From JAPPLB01 sp965206655 (GTDB lineage: Bacteria; Acidobacteriota; Terriglobia; Bryobacterales; UBA6623), in the NCBI GenBank assembly GCA_965206655.1, contig CBDBKC010000038.1, forward strand, positions 992,001 through 1,056,000: 64,000 nt of DNA. The letters are read 5' to 3'. Positions 54,104 through 62,936 of this stretch are shown here, piece by piece (position 1 is the first letter of the stretch; every line of letters begins with the position of its first letter). A program made the position numbers and the translations under genes. Under the pieces are notes generated by a model that saw only the letters and a program-made list of their open reading frames with translations, was not told the origin of the DNA and did not search any database.

Positions 54104-54885
54104 TTCGCGTCAATCTGCTGCAACCAATCGGCACTCAGGAAGGCCGCGTCGAGGCTCTGATCCGGACCGGTGGCGCATCGCGGTTCATTTCCCGACGAGA
54201 GGTGTGGTTGGGTCTGGGGTGCTTGGTCGTGGCGGCCGGCGCTCTGTTCTTTCAGCTCGGCGGTTCCGGCGACGCTGAGAGTGTGGCCGCCGAGGAGGCG
54301 CCGCTGACCTGGACCCCGCGAGAGCCGCTCATACGCGACATCGACGCAGGCCGTCAGGCTGCGTCCCCTGGGGCACCCCAACCACCGAACGGCGCCGAGA
54401 CCGTAGTCCCGGGCGGCGATGTTGAGGCGACGCAAGGTGATGCGATCGCTTCCGGCCCGGTTGATGCTTTGATGCCGGAAGAGAGTGACGAGACCAACCG
54501 CGCGGCGTCTTCGTCACAAGCGGAATCGCCGCAGGAAACCTCACCAGCCGCGGATGTGCCGGTTTTACAACAACTCGTCGTGTCGTCGGAAACGGAGACG
54601 TTGAGAGTCTTCGCCCTCACGGGCATGCTGCCCGAATACAGCACGTTTCGCCTCGATAAGCCCAAACGTATCGTCGTTGACCTTCCCGGTGTTCGTTTGA
54701 GCCTTCCCCATGATCAACGCGAGCAGACACCCGATCATCCGCAAGTCAACCGCATAAGGGCCGGCCAATATCAAACCAACCCGCCTCGGGCGCGGATCGT
54801 GCTTGATGTAACTAGCTATCCGGACGTGGAAGTTCTCCCGCAATTCAACGGCCTCTACCTTATTGTCACCGAGATCCCGCAGTGA
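54100..54885 (+). CDS. PilN-position membrane protein with C-terminal AMIN domain
   Basis: 261 residues, starting four bases inside pilM (ATGA). The N-terminus MIRVNLLQP matches the PilN motif that docks into PilM. A single helix follows (EVWLGLGCLVVAAGALFF), then a disordered acidic linker of about 90 residues. The C-terminus (VFALTGMLPEYSTFRLDKP, RIVVDLPGVRLSLPHD, then RIVLDVTSYPDVEVLPQFNG) is an AMIN domain like that of PilQ. PilN proteins do not usually carry AMIN, so this may be a fused PilN/PilP-Q function. The stop overlaps the following gene by 4 bp (GTGA). Confidence 0.8.
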   Translation: MIRVNLLQPIGTQEGRVEALIRTGGASRFISRREVWLGLGCLVVAAGALFFQLGGSGDAESVAAEEAPLTWTPREPLIRDIDAGRQAASPGAPQPPNGAETVVPGGDVEATQGDAIASGPVDALMPEESDETNRAASSSQAESPQETSPAADVPVLQQLVVSSETETLRVFALTGMLPEYSTFRLDKPKRIVVDLPGVRLSLPHDQREQTPDHPQVNRIRAGQYQTNPPRARIVLDVTSYPDVEVLPQFNGLYLIVTEIPQ

Positions 54886-56000
54886 AGAGCCCGCCCAGAG
54901 CGGCTCACCAGGACGGCGACCCATTCAAACAGCGCTTCGCGAAACTTCGCCGCCGGTTGGCGAAAGCCGGGCTCGACCCGCACGAACCGTTTCTCGTCTC
55001 GGCCCGGTCGAACATTCAATATTTGTGCGGATTCACGGGAAGTTACGGATTCCTCACCGTCACCGCCGACAGAGCCACGCTTTACACCGATGGGCGCTAT
55101 ACAACCCAAGCGCGCGCTCAGGCTCGCGGCGTGGAGCTGTGTGAACCCGGGAAGCGCCCGCTCGAGCAACTGCTCAGCGACTTGAAGGCATCGAAACCGC
55201 GCCAAGTTGGCTTCGAAGAAAACCGCCTCTCCTACGCCCTGCATCAAACCTTGCGCCACGCGCTTCGGCGGAGTCGCCTCGAACCTCTCAACGGTGTCGT
55301 CGAGCAGCTCCGGCTTATCAAAACGGCTGAAGAGATCAAGAAGATCCGGCGTGTGGCGCGACTCAACTCGAAGGCCTTCGACAGAGTCTGTTCGCGAGCC
55401 CGCCCGGAGTGGACCGAGGCCCGCTTCGCCGCCGAGCTCGACCTTGAGTTTCGCGTCTTGGGCGCGGACGGCTCGGCCTTTGAAACCATCGTCGCCGGCG
55501 GTCCGCATTCCGCCCTGCCGCACGCCCGCGCAAGGGCCGTTCGCCTCCCCCTCAACTCGCTCATCGTTGTAGATCACGGTGCTATACTCGATGGCTATAA
55601 CAGCGACATGACCCGAGTTTTATGTTTCGGGGACATCGGCGCTAAGGAGCGCCGGATTTTCCACGCTGTACGGAAAGCGCAGCAAGCAGCCGTCAGCACC
55701 GTCCGCTCGGGAGTACAGGCCGGAACCGTCGACCGGGCAGCCAGGAACGTGCTGCGGAAATTCGATCTCGCCGACGCCTTTCCGCATGCAACCGGGCACG
55801 GCGTCGGTCTCGAAATTCACGAACAGCCTCGTCTCGGTGCCGGCGAGAAGACACGACTCAAGGCGGGGATGGTCATAACGGTTGAGCCGGGCGCCTACGT
55901 CGAAGGACTCGGCGGCGTCCGTATCGAAGACTTGGCCGTCGTCACCAAAAGCGGTTGTGAGATACTGAGCCGGACCCCACGACAACTGCGCATACTGTAG
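54882..56000 (+). CDS. Xaa-Pro aminopeptidase (M24 family)
   Basis: 372 residues, start GTG overlapping the previous stop. Cleaves the N-terminal residue before proline. Creatinase-like N-terminal domain, then pita-bread catalytic domain with metal ligands in VVDHGAILDGYNSDMTRV, ATGHGVGLEIHE, VITVEPGAYVEGLGGVRIED. All five expected ligands appear present. Lies between a pilus gene and accB; the peptidase-accB-accC order is common in bacteria. Cytoplasmic. Confidence 0.92.
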   Translation: MKSPPRAAHQDGDPFKQRFAKLRRRLAKAGLDPHEPFLVSARSNIQYLCGFTGSYGFLTVTADRATLYTDGRYTTQARAQARGVELCEPGKRPLEQLLSDLKASKPRQVGFEENRLSYALHQTLRHALRRSRLEPLNGVVEQLRLIKTAEEIKKIRRVARLNSKAFDRVCSRARPEWTEARFAAELDLEFRVLGADGSAFETIVAGGPHSALPHARARAVRLPLNSLIVVDHGAILDGYNSDMTRVLCFGDIGAKERRIFHAVRKAQQAAVSTVRSGVQAGTVDRAARNVLRKFDLADAFPHATGHGVGLEIHEQPRLGAGEKTRLKAGMVITVEPGAYVEGLGGVRIEDLAVVTKSGCEILSRTPRQLRIL

Positions 56001-56027
56001 GGCCCCAAGTCGACTATTGGCAATCGG

Positions 56028-56534
56028 ATGAACCTGGACGAGATCAAAGAACTGATGGACGCTCTGCTAGAGCGAGACATCGTCGAATTCGAACTAGAGC
56101 GAGGCGACGAGAAGGTCCGTATTCGGCGTAGCGACCCCAACGCATCGGGTGAGCGGGCGCCTTACGTGGTCGTAGCGCCTGCCATCGCCTCGCCGGACGC
56201 CGCCGCGCTACCTGTCAGCAACACCCCGCAGGCGGAGCCGGACTCGAAACAAGCCGCAGCCCCGCCGGCACCCGAATCGGAAGCCGACGACGCCTTGACG
56301 CGAGTGCAGTCCCCGATCGTCGGTACTTTCTACGAAGCCCCCGGCCCCGACGCGGGGCCCTTTGTCGCTGTCGGCGATACTGTCGAAGTCGGCCAAGTGC
56401 TGTGTATCATCGAAGCCATGAAACTGATGAACGAAATCGAGGCGGAAGTCGCCGGCGTCATTGAAAAGCGCTTCGTCTCAAACGGCCAACCTGTCGAGTA
56501 CGGGGAACCCCTGTTTGGGATTCGCGCCAACTAA
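56028..56534 (+). CDS. accB: Biotin carboxyl carrier protein of acetyl-CoA carboxylase
   Basis: 168 residues. N-terminal helix (LDEIKELMDALLERDIVEFE), a Pro/Ala linker of about 45 residues, and a C-terminal biotinyl domain with biotin lysine 132 in IEAMKLMNEI, preceded by SPIVGTFYEAPGPD. Carries carboxybiotin between AccC and the carboxyltransferase. accA and accD are not in the window. Upstream gap 27 bp; accC follows 12 bp later, so the three genes from the peptidase on are likely one operon. Confidence 0.96.
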   Translation: MNLDEIKELMDALLERDIVEFELERGDEKVRIRRSDPNASGERAPYVVVAPAIASPDAAALPVSNTPQAEPDSKQAAAPPAPESEADDALTRVQSPIVGTFYEAPGPDAGPFVAVGDTVEVGQVLCIIEAMKLMNEIEAEVAGVIEKRFVSNGQPVEYGEPLFGIRAN

Positions 56535-56546
56535 AGCCGCCCTAAG

Positions 56547-57911
<1,365 letters not shown>

Positions 57912-57973
57912 ATGTGATCTTCCCGTAGGATGTTCATTCGGTTCCCGAGGGGACTATGGATCCGATCCCGCCC

Positions 57974-58813
57974 ATGAAGATTCCGTTCACGAAATGCGAG
58001 GCAGCGGGAAACGATTTCCTCATCGTTGAGTGGGGCGCCTTGACGGATCTCGCGATATCGGAGCAGCACCTGCCCGGCTTGGCGCGATCGATCTGTGATC
58101 GCCGCGGCGGGGTCGGGGCCGATGGTCTCGAAGTGCTCGACCCGCCGGGGATCGAGTCGCAAGGGGCGGACGCGGCGCTACGAATTTTCAATTCCGACGG
58201 AAGCGAAGCAGAAATTTCCGGAAACGGAACACGCTGTGTAGCGGCAGTGCTGATCGCGAACAGCTCGGCTATGGCGCCGCTGCGGATTGCGACCCGCGCG
58301 GGAGTCAAGGAACTAACCGTCGTCGAGCGCCGGGATCATCGGTTTGTGCTCGACATGACCATGGGCCGGCCCGTCTCCGCTCCCGAGGACATCGACTGCC
58401 GGCTCGAGACCGACCTTGGCACACAAACGGTGACCGTGCTGAATGTCGGCAATCCTCAATGCGTGGTCTTTGTCGACGGATTCGACTGGGACTGGCAGTC
58501 TCTGGGCCACGCGATTGAGAATCATCCTCGATTCCCCGAGCGGACGAACGTATCGTTTGTGAAGCTGCTCGACCGGCAAACCATCGACGTGCGCTTTTGG
58601 GAGCGCGGCGCCGGAGAGACGCTCAGCTCGGGCACGGGCTCGACCGGGGCGGCCGTGGCCGCGATTCTGTCCGGCAAAGCCGCCGGCCCCGTCCGTGTCG
58701 CGACGCCGGCCGGTGACCTCGTCGTGACTTGGGACGGCGACGGGGCAGTACTCCGCGGACCGGCTCAGATCGTGGCGCTTGGCGAGTATTTCCGGATGCC
58801 GGCGGCCGACTGA
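57974..58813 (+). CDS. dapF: Diaminopimelate epimerase-like protein, one catalytic Cys replaced by Ser
   Basis: 279 residues from ATG 57974. Interconverts LL- and meso-diaminopimelate for lysine and peptidoglycan. First-half catalytic Cys88 is in GNGTRCVAA, the substrate region in NVGNPQCVVFVDGF, and the second-half signature GAGETLSSGTGSTGAA has Ser219 where family members carry Cys (normally CGTG). So the two-cysteine mechanism is incomplete here. The protein may be a weak or altered epimerase, or Ser may suffice; other proline-racemase-like functions cannot be excluded. Divergent start at 57956 adds six residues. Confidence 0.87.
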   Translation: MKIPFTKCEAAGNDFLIVEWGALTDLAISEQHLPGLARSICDRRGGVGADGLEVLDPPGIESQGADAALRIFNSDGSEAEISGNGTRCVAAVLIANSSAMAPLRIATRAGVKELTVVERRDHRFVLDMTMGRPVSAPEDIDCRLETDLGTQTVTVLNVGNPQCVVFVDGFDWDWQSLGHAIENHPRFPERTNVSFVKLLDRQTIDVRFWERGAGETLSSGTGSTGAAVAAILSGKAAGPVRVATPAGDLVVTWDGDGAVLRGPAQIVALGEYFRMPAAD

Positions 58814-58939
58814 GGCTAACAGTATCCTGCCGGGCGGCGATATTTTGGCGTAATTCGGGCCTGGACTCAGCGCATCACTGGGCCTCGCTAAGTCTGCTAC
58901 TACGTTGATTCCGCAAGAGTTCCGGGTCGCCCCCTGATT

Positions 58940-58955
58940 TGGCACAGTGCCTGCA
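58940..58955 (+). promoter_or_regulatory. Candidate sigma-54 promoter (-24/-12)
   Basis: TGGCAC...TGCA with exactly ten bases between the GG (58941-58942) and GC (58953-58954), the spacing required by RpoN. Transcription would start near 58966, 50 bp before the next ATG. The -12 element reads CTGCA rather than TTGCA, a small deviation. No enhancer site was identified. Confidence 0.5.
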
Positions 58956-59015
58956 TACGCTCTGGTGTCTGCTCCCCCAAGGTAGGCGGGCCGGCAAGCG
59001 AGAGGTGCCACGCCA

Positions 59016-59903
59016 ATGATTCAATCCGCGCCTGAAATCACCGTTTCAGAAAGAGTGCCGCTTTCGGCGGCGGGCCATACGAAGGCGTCCGGCCGATCCG
59101 GTTTCGAGACGCTGCTCAAGGCCGTTGGAAACTCAATGGCCGCTTCATCCCAACTGGCCGACGACGTGACCGCCGTTGCCCCGGAGGTCCTGCTGGGCGA
59201 AACCCCGTCGGCGCGAGGACGGGTCGGTTCCGAGCGTGAGGCCGGCACGCCGCCTCCCATCGACAGCTCGCCTCTCTCGCCGAATGAGCAACTCGGCTTC
59301 TTTCGCTCGGACGACCTGGAGGGGCCGGTGCGCTTCAAACAGGTACCCGAATGGGCCAAGTGGCCGGAGGGTAATTTCCGCCAAGCGCCCGAGGAGTCGG
59401 GCGGAGATTGGTGGAAGATCACTCCGTTCACAAGCTCTCAGCCGTGGACCTCACTGAGTCGCCCGTTCGAGCACCCACTGGAGATCTTGCCCGAGGGCTT
59501 CGAAGGACTCTTTGGGACGCGTCCCCAGTACGCCGACTACGACGGCTACCTCGACTTCAAGGTCGCCGAACTCAGGTGGGAAGGCTCCCTGGAGCGGTTC
59601 AAAGGCATCGGACTCCCCGAGGGAATCGACCCCGAGGCACTAGCGGCTTCCACGCAGGTGATGCTCGACTGGGGACTCGGAGAGCCCCAATTTTACGAGG
59701 ACAGCTACGGCTGGCACGCTAAGTTCCCCGACTCCCTCAACCCACGCTTCCAGATCAACCCAACGACGCTGCTCATGGCTCCGCAACTGACCGTTTCGAG
59801 CTATCAAGTGGGGTTGATCCAGCTCGGTATCGCTCCCGACAGGCTCCACCCATTCGTTCCACCCTTCCTTCTCGATCAACTCAAAGACCCAGTCGTCGCC
59901 TGA
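59016..59903 (+). CDS. Hypothetical protein, unknown function
   Basis: 295 residues, no signal peptide. The first 90 residues are low complexity (Ser/Ala/Pro-rich); the rest is Trp/Phe/Pro-rich and probably globular (VPEWAKWPEGNFRQAPEE, LEILPEGFEGLFGTRPQYAD, LDWGLGEPQFYEDSYGWHA, VSSYQVGLIQLGIAPDRLH). No family recognised. GAGAGGTG lies at suitable distance from the ATG. A sigma-54-like promoter precedes it. Flagellar-hook-length-like or secreted-substrate roles can be imagined, but nothing in the sequence decides it. Confidence 0.62.
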   Translation: MIQSAPEITVSERVPLSAAGHTKASGRSGFETLLKAVGNSMAASSQLADDVTAVAPEVLLGETPSARGRVGSEREAGTPPPIDSSPLSPNEQLGFFRSDDLEGPVRFKQVPEWAKWPEGNFRQAPEESGGDWWKITPFTSSQPWTSLSRPFEHPLEILPEGFEGLFGTRPQYADYDGYLDFKVAELRWEGSLERFKGIGLPEGIDPEALAASTQVMLDWGLGEPQFYEDSYGWHAKFPDSLNPRFQINPTTLLMAPQLTVSSYQVGLIQLGIAPDRLHPFVPPFLLDQLKDPVVA

Positions 59904-60053
59904 CCATGAGCCTTGTCGTCGAGTAGCGGACCTGGGACGCCCTGGCCGAGCATGCGGGGCAGATCTCACGACGAGATCAAAGTAGGGCAGGCTCGCCGAA
60001 CTTGCTATTCCTCTCCAACCTGTGGTCAGATCATACCGCGATGGAGGAGATAA

Positions 60054-60941
60054 ATGCGGACCACGGTTGTTTCCTGTCTTGTTGCCACCCTGCCGGCGGT
60101 GGCGCTCGTGTTCACGGCTTGTTCGGGAGGCGGATCCGGAGGCTCTCAAGTCGGCACGCCGGCCTGGTATTGGCAGGCCGCGGAAGTAAATTACAATGCC
60201 GCCGACTACGTCAAGACGCAAGAGCACCTCGGCCACGTCGCCGACGGCGAGAACGAATGGCGGAAGCGTGCAACGGTCTGGCGTATCGTCGTTCTCAGCG
60301 GACTGTCCCGGTCGTACCGTGAACTCAGCGACGCCTACTCGGAAGGAGCCGCTGCCAACCAGGCAAAAGCGTCGCAGTTCCGAAACCCTATCCAGCAGTA
60401 TCAACGTGACGCCCGGCAGTACGCCATCGAGCTGGCTGAGTCACTACCCAAGTACCGGAAGCTTCTGGCCGATGACGCTACGATTCCCTTCGACTTCGCC
60501 TTTCCCGCCGGCAGCCCGAACGAAGCCCCGCGAATTTCCCGAATCGTAAAAGGCAACGTTCCCACCGAGGTGCAGCGATTCGAGACCGAACGGCTACAAC
60601 TCCAACGCGGCATTCTGCTCCAGACCACTCTCCTCGCCGGCTCGGGCGACGATATCAACACCGCCCGCGGCAAGTTTGGCGGCGGCCCGGTGGAAGTCCC
60701 GAAGGATGTCTTTCTCAACGGTCTCGGCCGTACGATGTGGATCGTTTCCGAACTTTTCGACAGAACACACCTCAACCAGCCCGACATTGAGAAGATCCTC
60801 GTCAGCCATGCCCATAAAGCGATCGAAACGACGCTCGAATCCGACGACGAGGAAATCAAGAAGCAGGCCGAAGCATTGAAAACGGAAATCGAAGAGAAGC
60901 AGGAGGAGGACGAAAAGGCACGAAAACGCTTACGTGGCTAG
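60054..60941 (+). CDS. Lipoprotein, unknown function
   Basis: 295 residues. Lipobox (ALVFTAC) after MRTTVVSCLVATLPAVALVF, then GSGGS linker. The mature part is helical and TPR-like at the start (WQAAEVNYNAADYVKTQEHL), with GKFGGGPVEVPKDVFLNGLG in the middle and a highly charged coiled coil at the end (EEIKKQAEALKTEIEEKQEE). GGAGGAGATAA immediately precedes the ATG. Probably a periplasmic lipid-anchored protein; no family recognised. Confidence 0.75.
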   Translation: MRTTVVSCLVATLPAVALVFTACSGGGSGGSQVGTPAWYWQAAEVNYNAADYVKTQEHLGHVADGENEWRKRATVWRIVVLSGLSRSYRELSDAYSEGAAANQAKASQFRNPIQQYQRDARQYAIELAESLPKYRKLLADDATIPFDFAFPAGSPNEAPRISRIVKGNVPTEVQRFETERLQLQRGILLQTTLLAGSGDDINTARGKFGGGPVEVPKDVFLNGLGRTMWIVSELFDRTHLNQPDIEKILVSHAHKAIETTLESDDEEIKKQAEALKTEIEEKQEEDEKARKRLRG

Positions 60942-60974
60942 CGGCCCATCGTTTACTCTCGCCCGAAACTTTCA

Positions 60975-61343
60975 ATGGGGCAAGTCATGATCCGCGTCGG
61001 CGACACTGCCCTTGATTGCGAGTGGGATGATTCGCCGACCGCTCTGCTGATCTTTGAAACGCTCCCGATCGATGCGCGAGGTAACTACTGGGGAGGTGAG
61101 ATCTACTTCGAGGTCCCCGTAAGAGCGTCGCGGGACGACACCGCGCGCGAAGTCGTCGAGCCGGGAACCGTGGCTTACTGGCCTGCCGGTCACTGCCTTT
61201 GCGTCTTCTGGGGTCCCACCCCGGCCAGCCATGCCGACGAATGCCGTGCCGCCAGCGAGGTCAACATCGTCGGCCGCGTTCTCAACCCGGAAGTCTTGCC
61301 ACTACTGACGGCACGCGAAGTGCGCGTTGAAGCGGGGGCGTAG
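60975..61343 (+). CDS. Cyclophilin-like fold protein (TM1367-like)
   Basis: 122 residues. Small beta-barrel related to cyclophilin but lacking the classical prolyl isomerase active site. Landmarks: TALLIFETLPIDARGNYWGG, EIYFEVPVRAS, VEPGTVAYWPAGHCLCVFWG and VNIVGRVLNPEVLPLL. Function is unknown in most homologues. It lies 34 bp after the lipoprotein gene and 63 bp before the oxidoreductase, all in one direction. Confidence 0.8.
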   Translation: MGQVMIRVGDTALDCEWDDSPTALLIFETLPIDARGNYWGGEIYFEVPVRASRDDTAREVVEPGTVAYWPAGHCLCVFWGPTPASHADECRAASEVNIVGRVLNPEVLPLLTAREVRVEAGA

Positions 61344-61406
61344 GTCGGGACGGGCCGCTCTGCTACAATTGCCTCTCCATTCTTAACTCTATTCGCAGGT
61401 TCCCCT

Positions 61407-62375
61407 ATGAAAGCTGTCCGTGTTCATGAACATGGCGGGCCCGAAGTGCTCCGCTACGAGGACGCCGCCGATCCACAACCCAAGGGCGATCAGGCTGTCG
61501 TCAAGATCGACGTGGCCGGCATCAACTTCATCGACATCTACTTCCGTACAGGGTTGTACAAGACCGATCTTCCGTTCACCGACGGACAGGAAGCCGCCGG
61601 TGTCGTCACCGAAGTCGGCACCGACGTCACGGACGTCCAGCCCGGTGATCGCGTTTCCTACTGCGGCGTACTGGGAGGGTATGCGGAGTACGCCGCCGTT
61701 CCGGCCCAGCGCCTTGTCAAGATACCGGACGGCGTCGACTCCTCTACGGCGGCCGCGCTGATGGTGCAAGGGATGACCGTCCATTACCTGACGCATTCCT
61801 CTTTCGCGCTTGGGCCTGATCACACGGCCCTCGTTCACGCCGCCGCCGGCGGTGTCGGGCTGCTGCTCGTTCAAGTCGGAAAGATGCTTGGTGCGCGCAT
61901 CATCGCGACTTGTTCCACCGAGGAGAAGGCCGCGCTGGTGCGGGGCGCCGGCGCCGACGAAGTCATCCTTTATACCCGGGATGATTTTCTTTCGGAGGTC
62001 AAACGTCTCACCGATGGCAAGGGCGTTGACGTCGCCTACGACTCGGTTGGCAAGGCAACCTGGGAGGGCAGCCTCAACTGCCTCAAGCCTCGCGGCATGA
62101 TGGTTTTCTTCGGCAATGCCAGCGGCCCGGTTCCCGCCATTGAACCGTTGACGCTGACAGCCAAAGGGTCGCTCTTTATGACGAGGCCCAGCCTGGTTCA
62201 CCACGTCGCGACACGCGAAGACCTCGAGAAACGCTCCTCCGATCTGTTCAACTGGGTACAAGCGGGCAAGCTCAACGTACGGATCGGCGAAACATTTCCG
62301 CTCTCGGAAGCTGCTACCGCACAGGAGCGTCTCGCCGGAAGACTAACGACCGGCAAGCTTCTCCTGACGCCCTGA
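61407..62375 (+). CDS. NADPH:quinone oxidoreductase (zinc-independent MDR family)
   Basis: 322 residues. Medium-chain dehydrogenase of the quinone oxidoreductase type. N-terminal MKAVRVHEHGGPEVLRYED, substrate-site INFIDIYFRTGLYK, then VHAAAGGVGLLLVQVGKMLGA as the NADPH Rossmann motif, and the C-terminal ERLAGRLTTGKLLL. The zinc-binding cysteines of alcohol dehydrogenases are absent. Likely detoxifies quinones in the cytoplasm. Preceded by a spacer of 63 bp. Confidence 0.92.
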   Translation: MKAVRVHEHGGPEVLRYEDAADPQPKGDQAVVKIDVAGINFIDIYFRTGLYKTDLPFTDGQEAAGVVTEVGTDVTDVQPGDRVSYCGVLGGYAEYAAVPAQRLVKIPDGVDSSTAAALMVQGMTVHYLTHSSFALGPDHTALVHAAAGGVGLLLVQVGKMLGARIIATCSTEEKAALVRGAGADEVILYTRDDFLSEVKRLTDGKGVDVAYDSVGKATWEGSLNCLKPRGMMVFFGNASGPVPAIEPLTLTAKGSLFMTRPSLVHHVATREDLEKRSSDLFNWVQAGKLNVRIGETFPLSEAATAQERLAGRLTTGKLLLTP

Positions 62376-62508
62376 AACCAAGATCAGCTTTGCTGACTTG
62401 CATCCGGCGGCCGGCTTTCGCCAGAATAACGAGAGTCATACTTGTTGGACCATCGCGCACTGAGACTGCGGAAGTTAGCGTGTCAAGCCGATGGGAGAAA
62501 GAACAGGA

Positions 62509-62730
62509 ATGTTAGACACCATCAGCGGCTATCTATTCTGCTTCATCTTCGGACTTATTGGCTTTGCCATCGCGGGTTGGCTGCTCGTATCGGGTCAGAT
62601 CGTCAACTCGATTGACGACCTCTTCATGGTTCTTAGCGGAGGCTTGCTGGGCGCCATTTGCTTTGGGTATCTTGGGTGGCGATTGCAAGCCGCCTGGAAT
62701 GCGGGAGCGCCTCCGAAAGGCAAAAAATAA
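62509..62730 (+). CDS. Small membrane protein with two helices
   Basis: 73 residues from ATG 62509 (an earlier ATG at 62491 adds six). Two transmembrane segments are visible: YLFCFIFGLIGFAIAGWLLV and FMVLSGGLLGAICFGYLGW, with a short loop and a basic tail (APPKGKK). No family recognised. A purine-rich stretch GGGAGAAAG lies before the start. Converges with the exopolysaccharide kinase gene. Confidence 0.65.
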   Translation: MLDTISGYLFCFIFGLIGFAIAGWLLVSGQIVNSIDDLFMVLSGGLLGAICFGYLGWRLQAAWNAGAPPKGKK

Positions 62731-62744
62731 GGCCCGGCGCGGCG

Positions 62745-62936
62745 TTATCTATCGTCGCGGACCCGCGAATCGTCCTCGGCTTTCCGTTTCGAAGTTGCCT
62801 CGTCCGGCCGCGGCGGCGCAACCCCTCTGTCTTGCGCGAGCGCGGTCGCCAGGACGCTCAGCGACTCGGCCACAGCCTCCGCATCATCGGTTGTTTCGAT
62901 GCGGGGTGGACCCGCATCCCGGTTTTCCTTACGCAT
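62745..62936 (-). CDS. Possible small ORF overlapping the kinase stop
   Basis: 63 residues from ATG 62936, whose start overlaps the kinase stop (ATGCGTAA). Acidic and Ala-rich (TTDDAEAVAESLSVLATALA), ending with a charged tail. Coupling to the upstream gene makes it possible; there is no domain and no independent ribosome site, so it may be a chance frame. Confidence 0.3.
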   Translation of the reverse strand: MRKENRDAGPPRIETTDDAEAVAESLSVLATALAQDRGVAPPRPDEATSKRKAEDDSRVRDDR

